Made by a program: the position numbers and the translations under genes. Positions 27,428-36,795 of a stretch of DNA of 64,000 bases are shown in pieces. Positions within the stretch are counted from its first letter, which is position 1; each line of letters starts with the position of its first letter. The DNA comes from Armatimonadota bacterium. GTDB lineage: Bacteria > Bacillota > Desulfotomaculia > Desulfotomaculales > Nap2-2B. Location: the NCBI GenBank assembly GCA_023511535.1, contig JAIMBK010000008.1:1-64000 (forward strand). The letters run 5' to 3'. The notes beneath the pieces were generated by a model. It did not search any database, was not told the origin of the DNA, and saw nothing but the letters and a program-made list of their open reading frames with translations.

Positions 27428-28426
27428 ATGGCCAAGCTGACCGGTTTTCAAAAAGCCGCGATTGTCATGATTGCTTTGGGGGCCGATCTGTCGGCGAAAG
27501 TGTTGAAGCACCTTCCCGACGACGAAATTGAGCAGGTCAGCCAGCAAATTTCCTTGATGGAAAACATTCCGAAGGAAATTCAGGCGACAGTGATTGAAGA
27601 ATTTTTAGAATTGACCCAGGCCCGGGAGTATTTGTTGCACGGCGGGTATAAATACGCCAAGGAAGTGCTGGAAAAGGCCCTGGGCCCCCAGAAAGCGGAG
27701 GAGATCCTGAATAAAGTAGCGGTCACCATCCAGAACATCCCCTTCAGTTCGCTCCGGCGCACCGACGCCAGGCAGCTGCTCAGCTTTATCCGGGACGAGC
27801 ATCCGCAAACCATCGCTTTAATTTTGACTTATTTGATTCCGGAGCAGGCGGCGCTGATCTTATCGTCGCTGCCCAACGAAAAGCAGAGCGACGTGGCCCG
27901 AAGGGTGGCCGTGATGGAGCGCATTTCCCCGGAAGTGGTGCGGGAAGTGGAAAGGGTTCTGGAGCGGAAGCTGTCTATGGTGGCCCAGCAGGATCAGGCC
28001 GTCGGCGGATTGAAGACGCTGGTCAACATCCTGAACCGGGTCGACCGGAGCACGGAGAAAACGATTCTGGAGGAGTTGGAGGTGTCCGACCCCGACCTGG
28101 CCGACGAAATTAGAAAGCAAATGTTCGTCTTCGAGGACATTGTGAAACTTCACGATACAGCCATTCAACGCGTTTTGCGGGAAGTGGACACCAAGGACCT
28201 GGCCCGCGCCATGCGGGGAGCCAACGAAGAAGTCAACGAACGGATTTACAAGAATATGTCCAGGCGGGCCGCCGATATGCTGCGTGACGAAATTCAGTAC
28301 ATGGGCCCCATCCGCTTAAGAGAAGTGGAAGAAGCCCAGCAGAAGATCGTGCAGATTATCCGCCGGCTGGACGAGACCGGGGAAATTATTATTGCCCGGG
28401 GTGGGGAAGATGCCATTCTTATTTAA
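27428..28426 (+). CDS. fliG: Flagellar motor switch protein FliG
   Basis: GFQKAAIVMIALGADLSAKVLKHLPDDEIE; EHPQTIALIL; FVFEDIVKLHD. Confidence 0.98.
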   Translation: MAKLTGFQKAAIVMIALGADLSAKVLKHLPDDEIEQVSQQISLMENIPKEIQATVIEEFLELTQAREYLLHGGYKYAKEVLEKALGPQKAEEILNKVAVTIQNIPFSSLRRTDARQLLSFIRDEHPQTIALILTYLIPEQAALILSSLPNEKQSDVARRVAVMERISPEVVREVERVLERKLSMVAQQDQAVGGLKTLVNILNRVDRSTEKTILEELEVSDPDLADEIRKQMFVFEDIVKLHDTAIQRVLREVDTKDLARAMRGANEEVNERIYKNMSRRAADMLRDEIQYMGPIRLREVEEAQQKIVQIIRRLDETGEIIIARGGEDAILI

Positions 28427-29177
28427 AATTATCCGCGGGGCGGAGATTGGCGGGGATAATGTTTTGCCGCTGAATCTCCGGCGGGATTTTGCCCTGCGGC
28501 CGGGAAAAGGTGCGGGCGGCAACGGCGCCGGGAAAACGGAGGAAGGGGCGGCGGAAGCGGAGAAAGCGCTGGCTCTGGCCCGGTCAAGAGCAGAGGAAAT
28601 CATTGCCCGGGCGCGCGCCGAGGCGGAAAAACTGCTGCACGAAGCACACGAACAGGCCTTGCGCGTGAGCGAGGAACTGGCCGGGCAGGCCGAAGCCGAC
28701 GGGTTCCGCCAGGGGTACGAAAAGGGGCGCCGGGAAGGGCTGGCCCGGGCGGAGGCGGAGGGAGAGGCCATCCGCCGGGAAGCCGGGGAAATTTTGCGGC
28801 AGGCCAGGGAAATCTGGCAAAAAACCGTCGACAACATGGAAAATGAAATTGTTTCCCTGGCCCGGGAAATCGCCGAAAAAATTTTGGCCGCCCAGCTTAC
28901 CTTAGACCCGGCGGTAGTCCTGGCGATCGTCCGGGAAGCGCTGGAACTGGCCCGGAACAGGGAGCACGTGGTCCTTTACGTAAACCCCGCGGAAGTCGAC
29001 CTTGTTGAGCAAAACCGGGAGGAATTGCTGCCGGTGCTTTCCCCCCAGGCCGCCCTGCACATTATTGGCGATGCCGGGGTGGAACGGGGAGGCTGCCGGG
29101 TGGAAACGGAGGACCGGACCATCGAGGCTACTTTAAAGGAGCGGTGGCGGGCGATTCAGGAGGCGTTGCAGGCGTAG
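28410..29177 (+). CDS. fliH: Flagellar assembly protein FliH
   Basis: Position between fliG and fliI; Ala/Glu-rich coiled coil; AREIAEKILAAQLTLDPAVVLAIVREAL. Confidence 0.88.
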   Translation: MPFLFKIIRGAEIGGDNVLPLNLRRDFALRPGKGAGGNGAGKTEEGAAEAEKALALARSRAEEIIARARAEAEKLLHEAHEQALRVSEELAGQAEADGFRQGYEKGRREGLARAEAEGEAIRREAGEILRQAREIWQKTVDNMENEIVSLAREIAEKILAAQLTLDPAVVLAIVREALELARNREHVVLYVNPAEVDLVEQNREELLPVLSPQAALHIIGDAGVERGGCRVETEDRTIEATLKERWRAIQEALQA

Positions 29178-29313
29178 GAGGAAGGCACAGAGGTACAGAG
29201 GACAAAGGCACATAGGCAAAGAGGAACAAAGGCAAAGAGGCACAGAGGGTATAGGGGCACGGGGGCATATAGGGAAAAGGTCGTAAAGATTAAGGGGCAT
29301 AAAGAGGGACAGA
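29178..29313. repeat. Degenerate GGCACAAAG/GGCACAGAG repeat array in fliH-fliI gap
   Basis: gaaggcacagaggtacagaggacaaaggcacataggcaaagaggaacaaaggcaaagaggcacagag... Confidence 0.85.
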
Positions 29314-29340
29314 GGTAAGTTTGGAATTGGGGCGAAAAAA

Positions 29341-30657
29341 ATGGGTTTGCCCGAAGTAAATCTGGAGAACTGGCGGCAGAAAGTGAAAGAGATAAAAATC
29401 CTGCGCCCCATCGGTCGGGTGGTGAGGGTGGTCGGCCTGACCGTAGAGGTAAAAGGGATTGCCGCCCGTCTGGGGGAGGTCTGCGACATCCTCGTCCCCG
29501 GCGAAGGGAACGTGGTGACGGAGGTGGTCGGTTTTCACGAGCGCTCTACGCTCCTGATGCCCCTGGGGGAATTAAAGGGAGTTTACCCCGGCTGCCGCGT
29601 CGTGCCGCGCGGCAAAAGCCTCACCATCCGGGTTGGCAATGCTTTGCTGGGCAGGGTTTTAGACGGTTTGGGGCAACCTCTGGACGGGCGGGAAGGGCTC
29701 AAAAACGGCGTTGATTTTCCCGTGGACAACAGGCCTCCGAACCCGCTTAAAAGGCGCCGGATCAAAGAAGTGCTGGCTACGGGGGTGCGGGCCATCGACG
29801 CTTTTCTCACCTGCGGCCGGGGCCAGCGCATCGGTATCTTTTCCGGGAGCGGCGTGGGTAAAAGCACCCTTTTAGGGATGATTGCCCGCTTCGGGGAAGC
29901 GGACGTGAACATCATTGCCCTGGTAGGCGAGCGGGGCCGGGAGGTGCGCGATTTTATCGAGGGCGACCTGGGTGAGGAGGGTCTCGCCCGCTCGGTGGTG
30001 GTGGCCGCCACCTCCGACCAGCCGGCGCTGGTGAGGTTGAAGGCCGCTTTCGCGGCCAGCGCCATTGCGGAATTTTTCCGGGACCAGGGGAAAGACGTAC
30101 TGTTTCTGATGGATTCGGTCACCCGCTTTGCCATGGCGCAGCGCGAAGTGGGCCTGGCCATCGGCGAGCCGCCTTCCACCAGGGGGTACACGCCGTCGGT
30201 GTTTGCCCTGCTGCCCAGGTTGCTGGAGCGGTCCGGCATGGGGCCGCGGGGTTCGATCACCGCCTTTTACACCGTGCTGGTGGAAGGGGACGACTTGAAC
30301 GAGCCGGTTGCCGACGCCGTCCGCGGCATCCTCGACGGGCACATCGTCCTCTCCCGGGAGCTGGCCGGCCGCAACCACTACCCGGCCATCGATATCCTGA
30401 ACAGCGTCAGCCGGCTGATGCCGGAGATTGTGCCCCCGGAGCACTTCCGGCAGGCGGGACGGCTGCGCGACCTGCTGGCCGCCTACCGCCAGGCGGAGGA
30501 CCTGATTAACATTGGGGCGTATGTTTCCGGATCCAACCCGAAGATTGACGAAGCGATTAAATACAACAACGCAATTACAGATTTTCTCAAACAGGATATG
30601 CTGGAGGTATCCCCGTTTGAGGATACCTTGACCCGGCTCCAGAACCTGGCCGGGTAG
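29341..30657 (+). CDS. fliI: Flagellar export ATPase FliI
   Basis: GIFSGSGVGKSTLLGMIARF; VALVGERGREVRDFIE-like; PPSTRGYTPSVFALLPRLLERSG. Confidence 0.97.
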   Translation: MGLPEVNLENWRQKVKEIKILRPIGRVVRVVGLTVEVKGIAARLGEVCDILVPGEGNVVTEVVGFHERSTLLMPLGELKGVYPGCRVVPRGKSLTIRVGNALLGRVLDGLGQPLDGREGLKNGVDFPVDNRPPNPLKRRRIKEVLATGVRAIDAFLTCGRGQRIGIFSGSGVGKSTLLGMIARFGEADVNIIALVGERGREVRDFIEGDLGEEGLARSVVVAATSDQPALVRLKAAFAASAIAEFFRDQGKDVLFLMDSVTRFAMAQREVGLAIGEPPSTRGYTPSVFALLPRLLERSGMGPRGSITAFYTVLVEGDDLNEPVADAVRGILDGHIVLSRELAGRNHYPAIDILNSVSRLMPEIVPPEHFRQAGRLRDLLAAYRQAEDLINIGAYVSGSNPKIDEAIKYNNAITDFLKQDMLEVSPFEDTLTRLQNLAG

Positions 30658-30732
30658 AAAGGGAAATTTGTATAAAGAATCCAGCCGCCTGAATGGTTAT
30701 AAAGCGCTGCCCTTACCGGCAGGAAGGGGTGA

Positions 30733-31197
30733 TTGACTACGCAGAAATTTAATTTCCGGCTGGAGCCGGCTTTAAAGCACCGGCAGGCATTAGAAGAACA
30801 GGCTGTAACGGCACTGGCGAGCGCGCACCGGGAGTTGATCGCCAGCCGGGAAAATCTCCTGAAAACCACGGCTTTACTGGAGGAAACGTACAGGGAGACG
30901 GCGCCCGGCAGCTTTGACCTGGCGGAAAACCTGCGCCTGAGCTTTTACCGGGAAAGCCTGGCTTCCGCGCGCCGCTGCCAGGAAGAGGAGGTGAGCAGGG
31001 CTGGGGCGAGGGTCGAACAATGCCGGTCGCTTGCCGTGGAGAGAAGGCGGGACAGGCTGGTGCTGGAAAAGCTGCGGGAAAAAAAGTACGCGGCTTACCG
31101 CCAGGAAGCAAATCGGGCGGAGCAAAAGGAGTTCGACGAACAGGGAACGCAGCGGGCCGCGCTCCGGAGCCGTTATTTGCCTGGTTTTGGCCGGTAG
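30733..31197 (+). CDS. fliJ: Flagellar export protein FliJ
   Basis: Coiled-coil 154 aa ORF following fliI (FRLEPALKHRQALEEQAVTALASAHRE). Confidence 0.85.
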   Translation: MTTQKFNFRLEPALKHRQALEEQAVTALASAHRELIASRENLLKTTALLEETYRETAPGSFDLAENLRLSFYRESLASARRCQEEEVSRAGARVEQCRSLAVERRRDRLVLEKLREKKYAAYRQEANRAEQKEFDEQGTQRAALRSRYLPGFGR

Positions 31198-31347
31198 TCC
31201 GGAATCCTTTCCAGGGAGTTGCCCGCAAGAACATTCGTTCCCACCATTAATAATGAAAATGAGGGCCAAGGCAGGCATATTTTCCTTTGTACCTTTATCC
31301 CTGTTGCCTCTGTGCCTCTATTTTCAAGGAAAGGAGGTGAGGAAGAG

Positions 31348-32964
31348 ATCGAAATCAATCTTTCTCTTTTACCGGCAGAATTACCATTTGTTAAGGACGC
31401 CGCCGGTCGTTGCCCCGCCGGACCGCCGGAAAGTATATTTCTTGCTCTTTTTAAACAGTTCCTGGCAATGACAGGGAACGGTGCTGGAGAGCAAGGGGGT
31501 CCGGTTTTGGCGGCAGGCCCGGAGCTTAGCCGTGACTGGAACGGTGACGGGAACTGTGCCTTCCCGCCGGACGGCAGCCTGGTTCCGGAGCTCTTTCCCG
31601 GCCTGTTTTTACCTCCTCCGGATGCCGGCAATCTGCCGGAGGGATTACCGGGAGGCGGCCCGGAAAAAAACAGCGTTCCGGAAATATTTGGGGGCGCCGT
31701 CGACGGGGTTTGGGGCGCTGGCGGGGACCCCGGCCGCCTGGCGGAAGTCCTGCAGCAAGCCGGTTATTTTCCAGCAGATCTGCCGCCGGGTGCAGCGGTA
31801 ACACCCGAGGCCGGCGATTCCCGGAAGGTTTTGCAATCCCTGTTAGCGCTGCTTTGGCCGGCCGAAACAGCTTCTTTGCCGTCCGGGCAGGCGAAAACAG
31901 ACAGCGATTGGGGAGTTTCCTTTGCTTCCGCCGGGGTTCAAGCCAGGCCGGCGCAAGGGTTAAACCAGTTCATTAACTTGCTCAAAGAAATCCTTTTCTT
32001 CTTCCGGCAGCAAGAGGCAACCGGGTTATCGAATCCGGAAGGAAACATCGAAACCGTAAATTCCCTTTTAGCCGCCGGTTTCGAAGATGTGCCGGCTGCC
32101 GCGGAACTGGAAGCGGGAGGGGCCGGTATTCCGGACTCCGCCAAAGCGCTCCTTCGCCAGGTGCAAGCCGCTTTACTTTTGCTCCGGGAGCAAGCCGGAC
32201 CGGAAAACTTCCGGGGATCGGCCGTACCTAAAGGAAGCGGGGAAGGCAGCGATGCGACGAAACTCGCGCCGGAACAACCAGCGGCTGACCAACAGGTCCG
32301 GCTTCCGGTGGAAATCGTCCGGCAGGAAAGCTTCTCCTCAGCCGTTCGAAATTCCGGCGGCGCAAAAGAGCAAATTGCTTCAATTAACCAGCAGGATCTT
32401 CCGGACGGGCTTTTCCGGAACGAAAAAGGGTTAAGTGCCGGAGCCGCCGGGAAAAATTCCGTCCCTTTAGTCCTTAACTACGGGAATGGCGCAGCGGGGG
32501 CTGTTCATTTGGGCGGCGGCCAGGGGAACGTTGCTCCGTCATCAATTCCGGCCCTGGTGATGCAGGTACTGCACCATGCCGCCGGAAAAAGTTTTGCGGG
32601 CGAAACTCGCCTGCGGCTCAAGCTGGAGCCGGAACATCTGGGTGAGCTGGTCATCCGCCTGGTTTACCGGGCGGGGGAAGTCAGCGCTTATTTTCAGGCC
32701 AGCAACACACAGGCCAGGGAAGCAATTGAAAATTCCCTGCCCCAGCTGCGGGAAGCTCTGGCCGGCCAGAACCTGCACCTGCAGAACGCGTCTGTCTCCG
32801 TCGGCCAACAGGAAAGCGAATTCCTGACCCGGGAAAATTACGGGCAGGCGGGTTATAACTACCCCCGCCGGAGCGGCGGCCCCGGGCCGGAAGCGGACCT
32901 TCCCGGCGCCGGGCCGGAAACCGGACCGCTGCCGGGATACGGGAGCGTCAACTTGTTTATTTAA
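31348..32964 (+). CDS. fliK: Flagellar hook-length control protein FliK (start uncertain)
   Basis: C-terminal ETRLRLKLEPEHLGELVIRLVYRAGEVSAYFQASNTQAREAIENSLPQLREALAGQNLHL; SD aaggaggtgagg but no ATG/GTG/TTG in frame near it; track start 31219 lies upstream of repeat sequence. Confidence 0.85.
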   Translation: MEINLSLLPAELPFVKDAAGRCPAGPPESIFLALFKQFLAMTGNGAGEQGGPVLAAGPELSRDWNGDGNCAFPPDGSLVPELFPGLFLPPPDAGNLPEGLPGGGPEKNSVPEIFGGAVDGVWGAGGDPGRLAEVLQQAGYFPADLPPGAAVTPEAGDSRKVLQSLLALLWPAETASLPSGQAKTDSDWGVSFASAGVQARPAQGLNQFINLLKEILFFFRQQEATGLSNPEGNIETVNSLLAAGFEDVPAAAELEAGGAGIPDSAKALLRQVQAALLLLREQAGPENFRGSAVPKGSGEGSDATKLAPEQPAADQQVRLPVEIVRQESFSSAVRNSGGAKEQIASINQQDLPDGLFRNEKGLSAGAAGKNSVPLVLNYGNGAAGAVHLGGGQGNVAPSSIPALVMQVLHHAAGKSFAGETRLRLKLEPEHLGELVIRLVYRAGEVSAYFQASNTQAREAIENSLPQLREALAGQNLHLQNASVSVGQQESEFLTRENYGQAGYNYPRRSGGPGPEADLPGAGPETGPLPGYGSVNLFI

Positions 32965-32989
32965 CATTCGCGAAAAAGGTGGGATACCA

Positions 32990-33400
32990 ATGGAAGTAGG
33001 CGCCGTCGGGAACGTCGGGAATATCTATGCCAGCCCGGAAAAAGTCGAACCGCCGAAACAGGAGCTGGATAAAGATGCCTTTTTGCAAATTCTGGTCGCT
33101 CAGATGCGCTACCAGAACCCGCTGGCTCCGCAGGACAGCAACCAGTTCATCTCCCAGGTAGTGGAGCTGACGACCATGGAACAGTTATTTAACCTGAGCA
33201 AGAGCATGGAAATGCTTCTCAAGGCGCAGGAACTTTCCTTGAGTGCCGGCCTGGTGGGCAAGCAGGTGACGGTGGTCGGGCCGGACGGGCAGGACGTCCG
33301 CGGGGCGGTGGACAAGGTTGTCATCGGCGAGGAAGGCATCCAGCTGGTCATTGACGGCATTTCCTACGACTACGGGTCGGTAAAGGAGATTCTGGGCTGA
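32990..33400 (+). CDS. flgD: Flagellar hook capping protein FlgD
   Basis: DAFLQILVAQMRYQNPLAPQDSNQFISQVVELTTMEQLFNL. Confidence 0.95.
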   Translation: MEVGAVGNVGNIYASPEKVEPPKQELDKDAFLQILVAQMRYQNPLAPQDSNQFISQVVELTTMEQLFNLSKSMEMLLKAQELSLSAGLVGKQVTVVGPDGQDVRGAVDKVVIGEEGIQLVIDGISYDYGSVKEILG

Positions 33401-33792
33401 TGAACGTCAAAATGGAAGGTTTCTTACCGGAAATAGCGCCTGTTCCAGTACCCCGGCCGGCAGCCCCGCAACGCAAAACGGAGGCCGGGCAAACCGGTTC
33501 TTTCCAGGAAACGCTGCGCAAAGAACTGGGAAAGGAAGCGTTAAAACTGTCGGCTCACGCCCAAAAACGCTTGCAGGAGCGCAAGCTCGCCTTGAGTGAC
33601 GCTGATTTGCAAAAAATCGGCCGGGCGGTGGAGCAGGCCGCGGCCAGGGGGGTGAAAGATTCGCTGATCATTTACGGCGACCTGACCCTTGTAACCAGCG
33701 TGAAAAACCGGACGGTGGTTACCGCCTTAGATCTTGATACCGCCGCCGGGCGCCTTTTCACCAATATCGACGGGGCGATCATCATTAGGTAG
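33400..33792 (+). CDS. Flagellar operon protein (TIGR02530-like)
   Basis: LSAHAQKRLQERKLALSDADLQKIGRAVEQAAARGVKDSLIIYGDLTLVTSVKNRTVVTALD between flgD and flgE. Confidence 0.88.
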   Translation: MNVKMEGFLPEIAPVPVPRPAAPQRKTEAGQTGSFQETLRKELGKEALKLSAHAQKRLQERKLALSDADLQKIGRAVEQAAARGVKDSLIIYGDLTLVTSVKNRTVVTALDLDTAAGRLFTNIDGAIIIR

Positions 33793-33961
33793 CGGATTTG
33801 CTTAAGCGGCCGGTCCTGCAAAGGGGGCCGCCAAAACCGCCGAACGACCGAGGCGGTAAATACCGGGATCAGTTTTGGGCGCCAGTTGAACGGCAGCGTT
33901 CAAGCTGCTTGAGATTTTTAAAGCGGATCAACTGGCAGAAAAGTTAAGGAGGCTTGGCGAA

Positions 33962-34777
33962 ATGATTCAGGCGATTTACACCAGCCTGTCCGGCATGCTC
34001 AACCACCGGACGCGGATGGATGTTCTCAGCAATAACATTGCCAATATCAACACAACCGGGTTTAAAGCGGCCCAGGCCAATTTCCAGGATTCCCTGTACC
34101 GGACGATGCGGGCCGGTACCGCCCGGACCAATCCCGCTCAGCTGGGCCTGGGCGTTACCATGGCCGGCGTGATTACCAACTTCGCGCAGGGGCCGCTGCA
34201 GCCCACCGGGCGGCAGCTGGACCTGGCCGTCAGCGGAAACGGTTTCTTCGGCTTGAAAAAAGACGAGGATACCGGCGACGATCGAATTTACTACACCCGG
34301 GAAGGCTCCTTCTATGTGGACAAAGACGGGTATATCGTCAACTCCAACGGAATGCGCCTGGTGGGCGAAGAGGAAGAGCCCATTCAATTCGAGATATCTT
34401 CGGAAGAAGTAATTGATTCAATCAATATCGCCAATACAGGGGAAATCTTTGTCACTTACAGCGATGGGAGTGTAGATAACGAAAACACAATCGAGCTCTA
34501 CAACTTCCCCAACCCGGACGGGCTGCTTAAGCTGGGGAGCAATCTGTATACTGCTAATGAAGATAACGAAGAAAATCCGGCAGGAGAGAAACAATCCGGG
34601 AAACCCGGGGAAAACGGCCTGGGCGTCATCCTTTCCGGCTACCTGGAAATGGCCAACGTCGACCTGGCCAATGAACTGGGCAACCTGATCGTCACCCAGC
34701 GCGGCTACGAAGCGAACGCGAAAGTATTTACCACCTCCGACGAGGTACTCAAAGAAACCATCGACCTGAAGCGTTGA
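33962..34777 (+). CDS. Flagellar hook-basal body protein (FlgE/F/G family)
   Basis: YTSLSGMLNHRTRMDVLSNNIANINTTGFKAAQANFQDSLY; C-terminal ANELGNLIVTQRGYEANAKVFTTSDEVLKETIDLKR. Confidence 0.92.
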   Translation: MIQAIYTSLSGMLNHRTRMDVLSNNIANINTTGFKAAQANFQDSLYRTMRAGTARTNPAQLGLGVTMAGVITNFAQGPLQPTGRQLDLAVSGNGFFGLKKDEDTGDDRIYYTREGSFYVDKDGYIVNSNGMRLVGEEEEPIQFEISSEEVIDSINIANTGEIFVTYSDGSVDNENTIELYNFPNPDGLLKLGSNLYTANEDNEENPAGEKQSGKPGENGLGVILSGYLEMANVDLANELGNLIVTQRGYEANAKVFTTSDEVLKETIDLKR

Positions 34778-34822
34778 CATTTTCTTAAACCTTAGTTTAC
34801 GAAAAACAGGAGGGAAGAAGCG

Positions 34823-35971
34823 ATGATTCGCTCTCTTTTCGCCGGCGTCGCCGGCATGAAAAACCACCAGATCCGCATGGACGTGATCGGCAATAACATT
34901 TCCAACGTTAATACCGTAGGTTTCAAAAGCGGCCGGGCCAACTTTCAAGACACCCTCTACCAGCTTTTGAAAAGCGCCGGCACTTCCACCAACCCGGCGC
35001 AGGTGGGTCTCGGCGTCGGGCTGGCCGGCATCAGCAACAACATGAACCCCGGCGGCCTTATGTCCACCGGCCGCACCCTGGACCTGGGCATCAACGGCGA
35101 CGGGTTCTTTAAGGTGAAGGATCCGGGAAGCGGGAAAGAATACTACACCCGGGACGGAATCTTTTATATCGATCAGAGTGGCTACGTGGTCAATTCGGAC
35201 GGTTACCGGTTGAAAGGAGAATCGTGGAACAAGGCGAAAATTACCGGGGGTGTTGTTCTTCCAGCGAACCTTACAAACAGCGGAAATTTACAACTGAATG
35301 GGACCCTGGCCGACGGCTCGGTAGGTACGCCTACTACTATCCAGTTAACCGCTGGTATGACCCCAGATCAGGTGATCGAAAGGATTAACGAATACAAGAA
35401 CACTACCGGGGTTATCGCTTCCAGGGATCAGGTCGGCCACTTGGTGCTTTCCACAGTTTACAACGATTACACCACCAGCAACACGTTATTTATAATTGGT
35501 GGTGATCCCCCTATCCTTACCGAACTCGGATTAACTGCGGGGAGCACCGCTGCGCCTGTTTACGGCACTAACAACGCAGATATTACTGTGGATAACATTC
35601 CGGTAGCGACCATCAACATCCAGAACGACGGCATTATCACTGGTACCAATACCAATGACGACCCGTTGACTTTTTCAGACGGTTATGACGTCGTTCGGAT
35701 TTCCCTGTACACTTTTAATAACCAGGACGGATTGCAGAGGGTGAACAAAAATCTTTTTGCGGAGAGTGTGAGCAGCGGCACGGCCAACCAGGGCAAACCC
35801 GGAGGAGCGGGATACGGAACAGTTGAATCCGGGTACCTGGAAATGTCCAACGTGGATTTAACTGACGAATTTACCAGCATGATTACCACCCAGCGTGGCT
35901 ACCAGGCCAGTGCGCGCATAATAACGGTTTCCGACACGATGCTCGAGGAACTCATCAACCTGAAGCGGTAA
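34823..35971 (+). CDS. flgE: Flagellar hook protein FlgE
   Basis: SLFAGVAGMKNHQIRMDVIGNNISNVNTVGFKSGRANFQDTLYQ; TDEFTSMITTQRGYQASARIITVSDTMLEELINLKR. Confidence 0.94.
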   Translation: MIRSLFAGVAGMKNHQIRMDVIGNNISNVNTVGFKSGRANFQDTLYQLLKSAGTSTNPAQVGLGVGLAGISNNMNPGGLMSTGRTLDLGINGDGFFKVKDPGSGKEYYTRDGIFYIDQSGYVVNSDGYRLKGESWNKAKITGGVVLPANLTNSGNLQLNGTLADGSVGTPTTIQLTAGMTPDQVIERINEYKNTTGVIASRDQVGHLVLSTVYNDYTTSNTLFIIGGDPPILTELGLTAGSTAAPVYGTNNADITVDNIPVATINIQNDGIITGTNTNDDPLTFSDGYDVVRISLYTFNNQDGLQRVNKNLFAESVSSGTANQGKPGGAGYGTVESGYLEMSNVDLTDEFTSMITTQRGYQASARIITVSDTMLEELINLKR

Positions 35972-35986
35972 AAACCATCGATCCTG

Positions 35987-36077
35987 TTTTGCGGGCGGCA
36001 CCCGTCTTTCCGAAACCTGACTTGTTGGGAATTCCGAAACTGTATTGGCTGCTGTTGACCGGTGCCGCTCCGCAAAA
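35987..36077. repeat. Inverted repeat downstream of flgE
   Basis: TTTTGCGGGCGGCACC (35987-36002) versus GGTGCCGCTCCGCAAAA (36061-36077), one-base indel. Confidence 0.75.
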
Positions 36078-36221
36078 TAAACCAAAAAATTGTTAGGTTA
36101 ATATTTCTCTATAATAACTAACCTGGAAGTGGAAAGCATGGTAAGCCGGGCAGTTAATTTAAACAAATTAATCTCACTGCCAACTTCTCACTTCCCACTT
36201 CTCAAACGGTAGGGTGAAAAA

Positions 36222-36707
36222 ATGCCTGCAATTACAAAGAAACCAAACCAGAACAAGGAGAAGCCGCAAAAAACCGGGGGCGGGATGCGCCTGCTCGGGT
36301 TTTTGCTCCTGGCGGTTGTCCTGGGGGGCGGGCTGGCTTACGGGGCCCTGCGCTTTTTCAATCACCCCGCGGCCGTGCAGGCCGCTCCTTCCCGCCCGGA
36401 GCGGATAGAAACCCTGGATCTCGGGGACAAGGTGGTGAACCTGGCCAACGGTGAATCCGGCCGCTATTTAAGAGTGCGGGTTGTGCTGGAATATCCCGGT
36501 GAAAAGAAGCTGGCGGAAGAAATTAAAGCCAGACAGCCGGCCTTTACCGAAAAGGTGCTCAATATTTTCCGCAGCAAAAAGGCCGAGGAGATCTTGCCCG
36601 TCAAGAACCAGGAGAAAGTCAAGGAAGAAATCCTCAGTGCCATCAACGAAGAGCTTCACTACGGAAAAGTAAGCCAGGTATATTTTACCGATTTTCTCGT
36701 CCAGTAG
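36222..36707 (+). CDS. fliL: Flagellar basal body-associated protein FliL
   Basis: N-terminal TM; DLGDKVVNLANGESGRYLRVRVVLEYP; VKEEILSAINEELHYGKVSQVYFTDFLVQ. Confidence 0.92.
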   Translation: MPAITKKPNQNKEKPQKTGGGMRLLGFLLLAVVLGGGLAYGALRFFNHPAAVQAAPSRPERIETLDLGDKVVNLANGESGRYLRVRVVLEYPGEKKLAEEIKARQPAFTEKVLNIFRSKKAEEILPVKNQEKVKEEILSAINEELHYGKVSQVYFTDFLVQ

Positions 36708-36795
36708 CAGGCAAGCCGGATTCGTGAGGCGGTATCCCGGCCGGGGACGAAAGAAAGGCCGGGGACGAAAGAAAAGCAGGACAGGAGTTCCGGAG

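Noticed and set aside
29583-30260. 225-aa minus-strand ORF opposite fliI
   Set aside because: Antisense shadow of a highly conserved ATPase gene.
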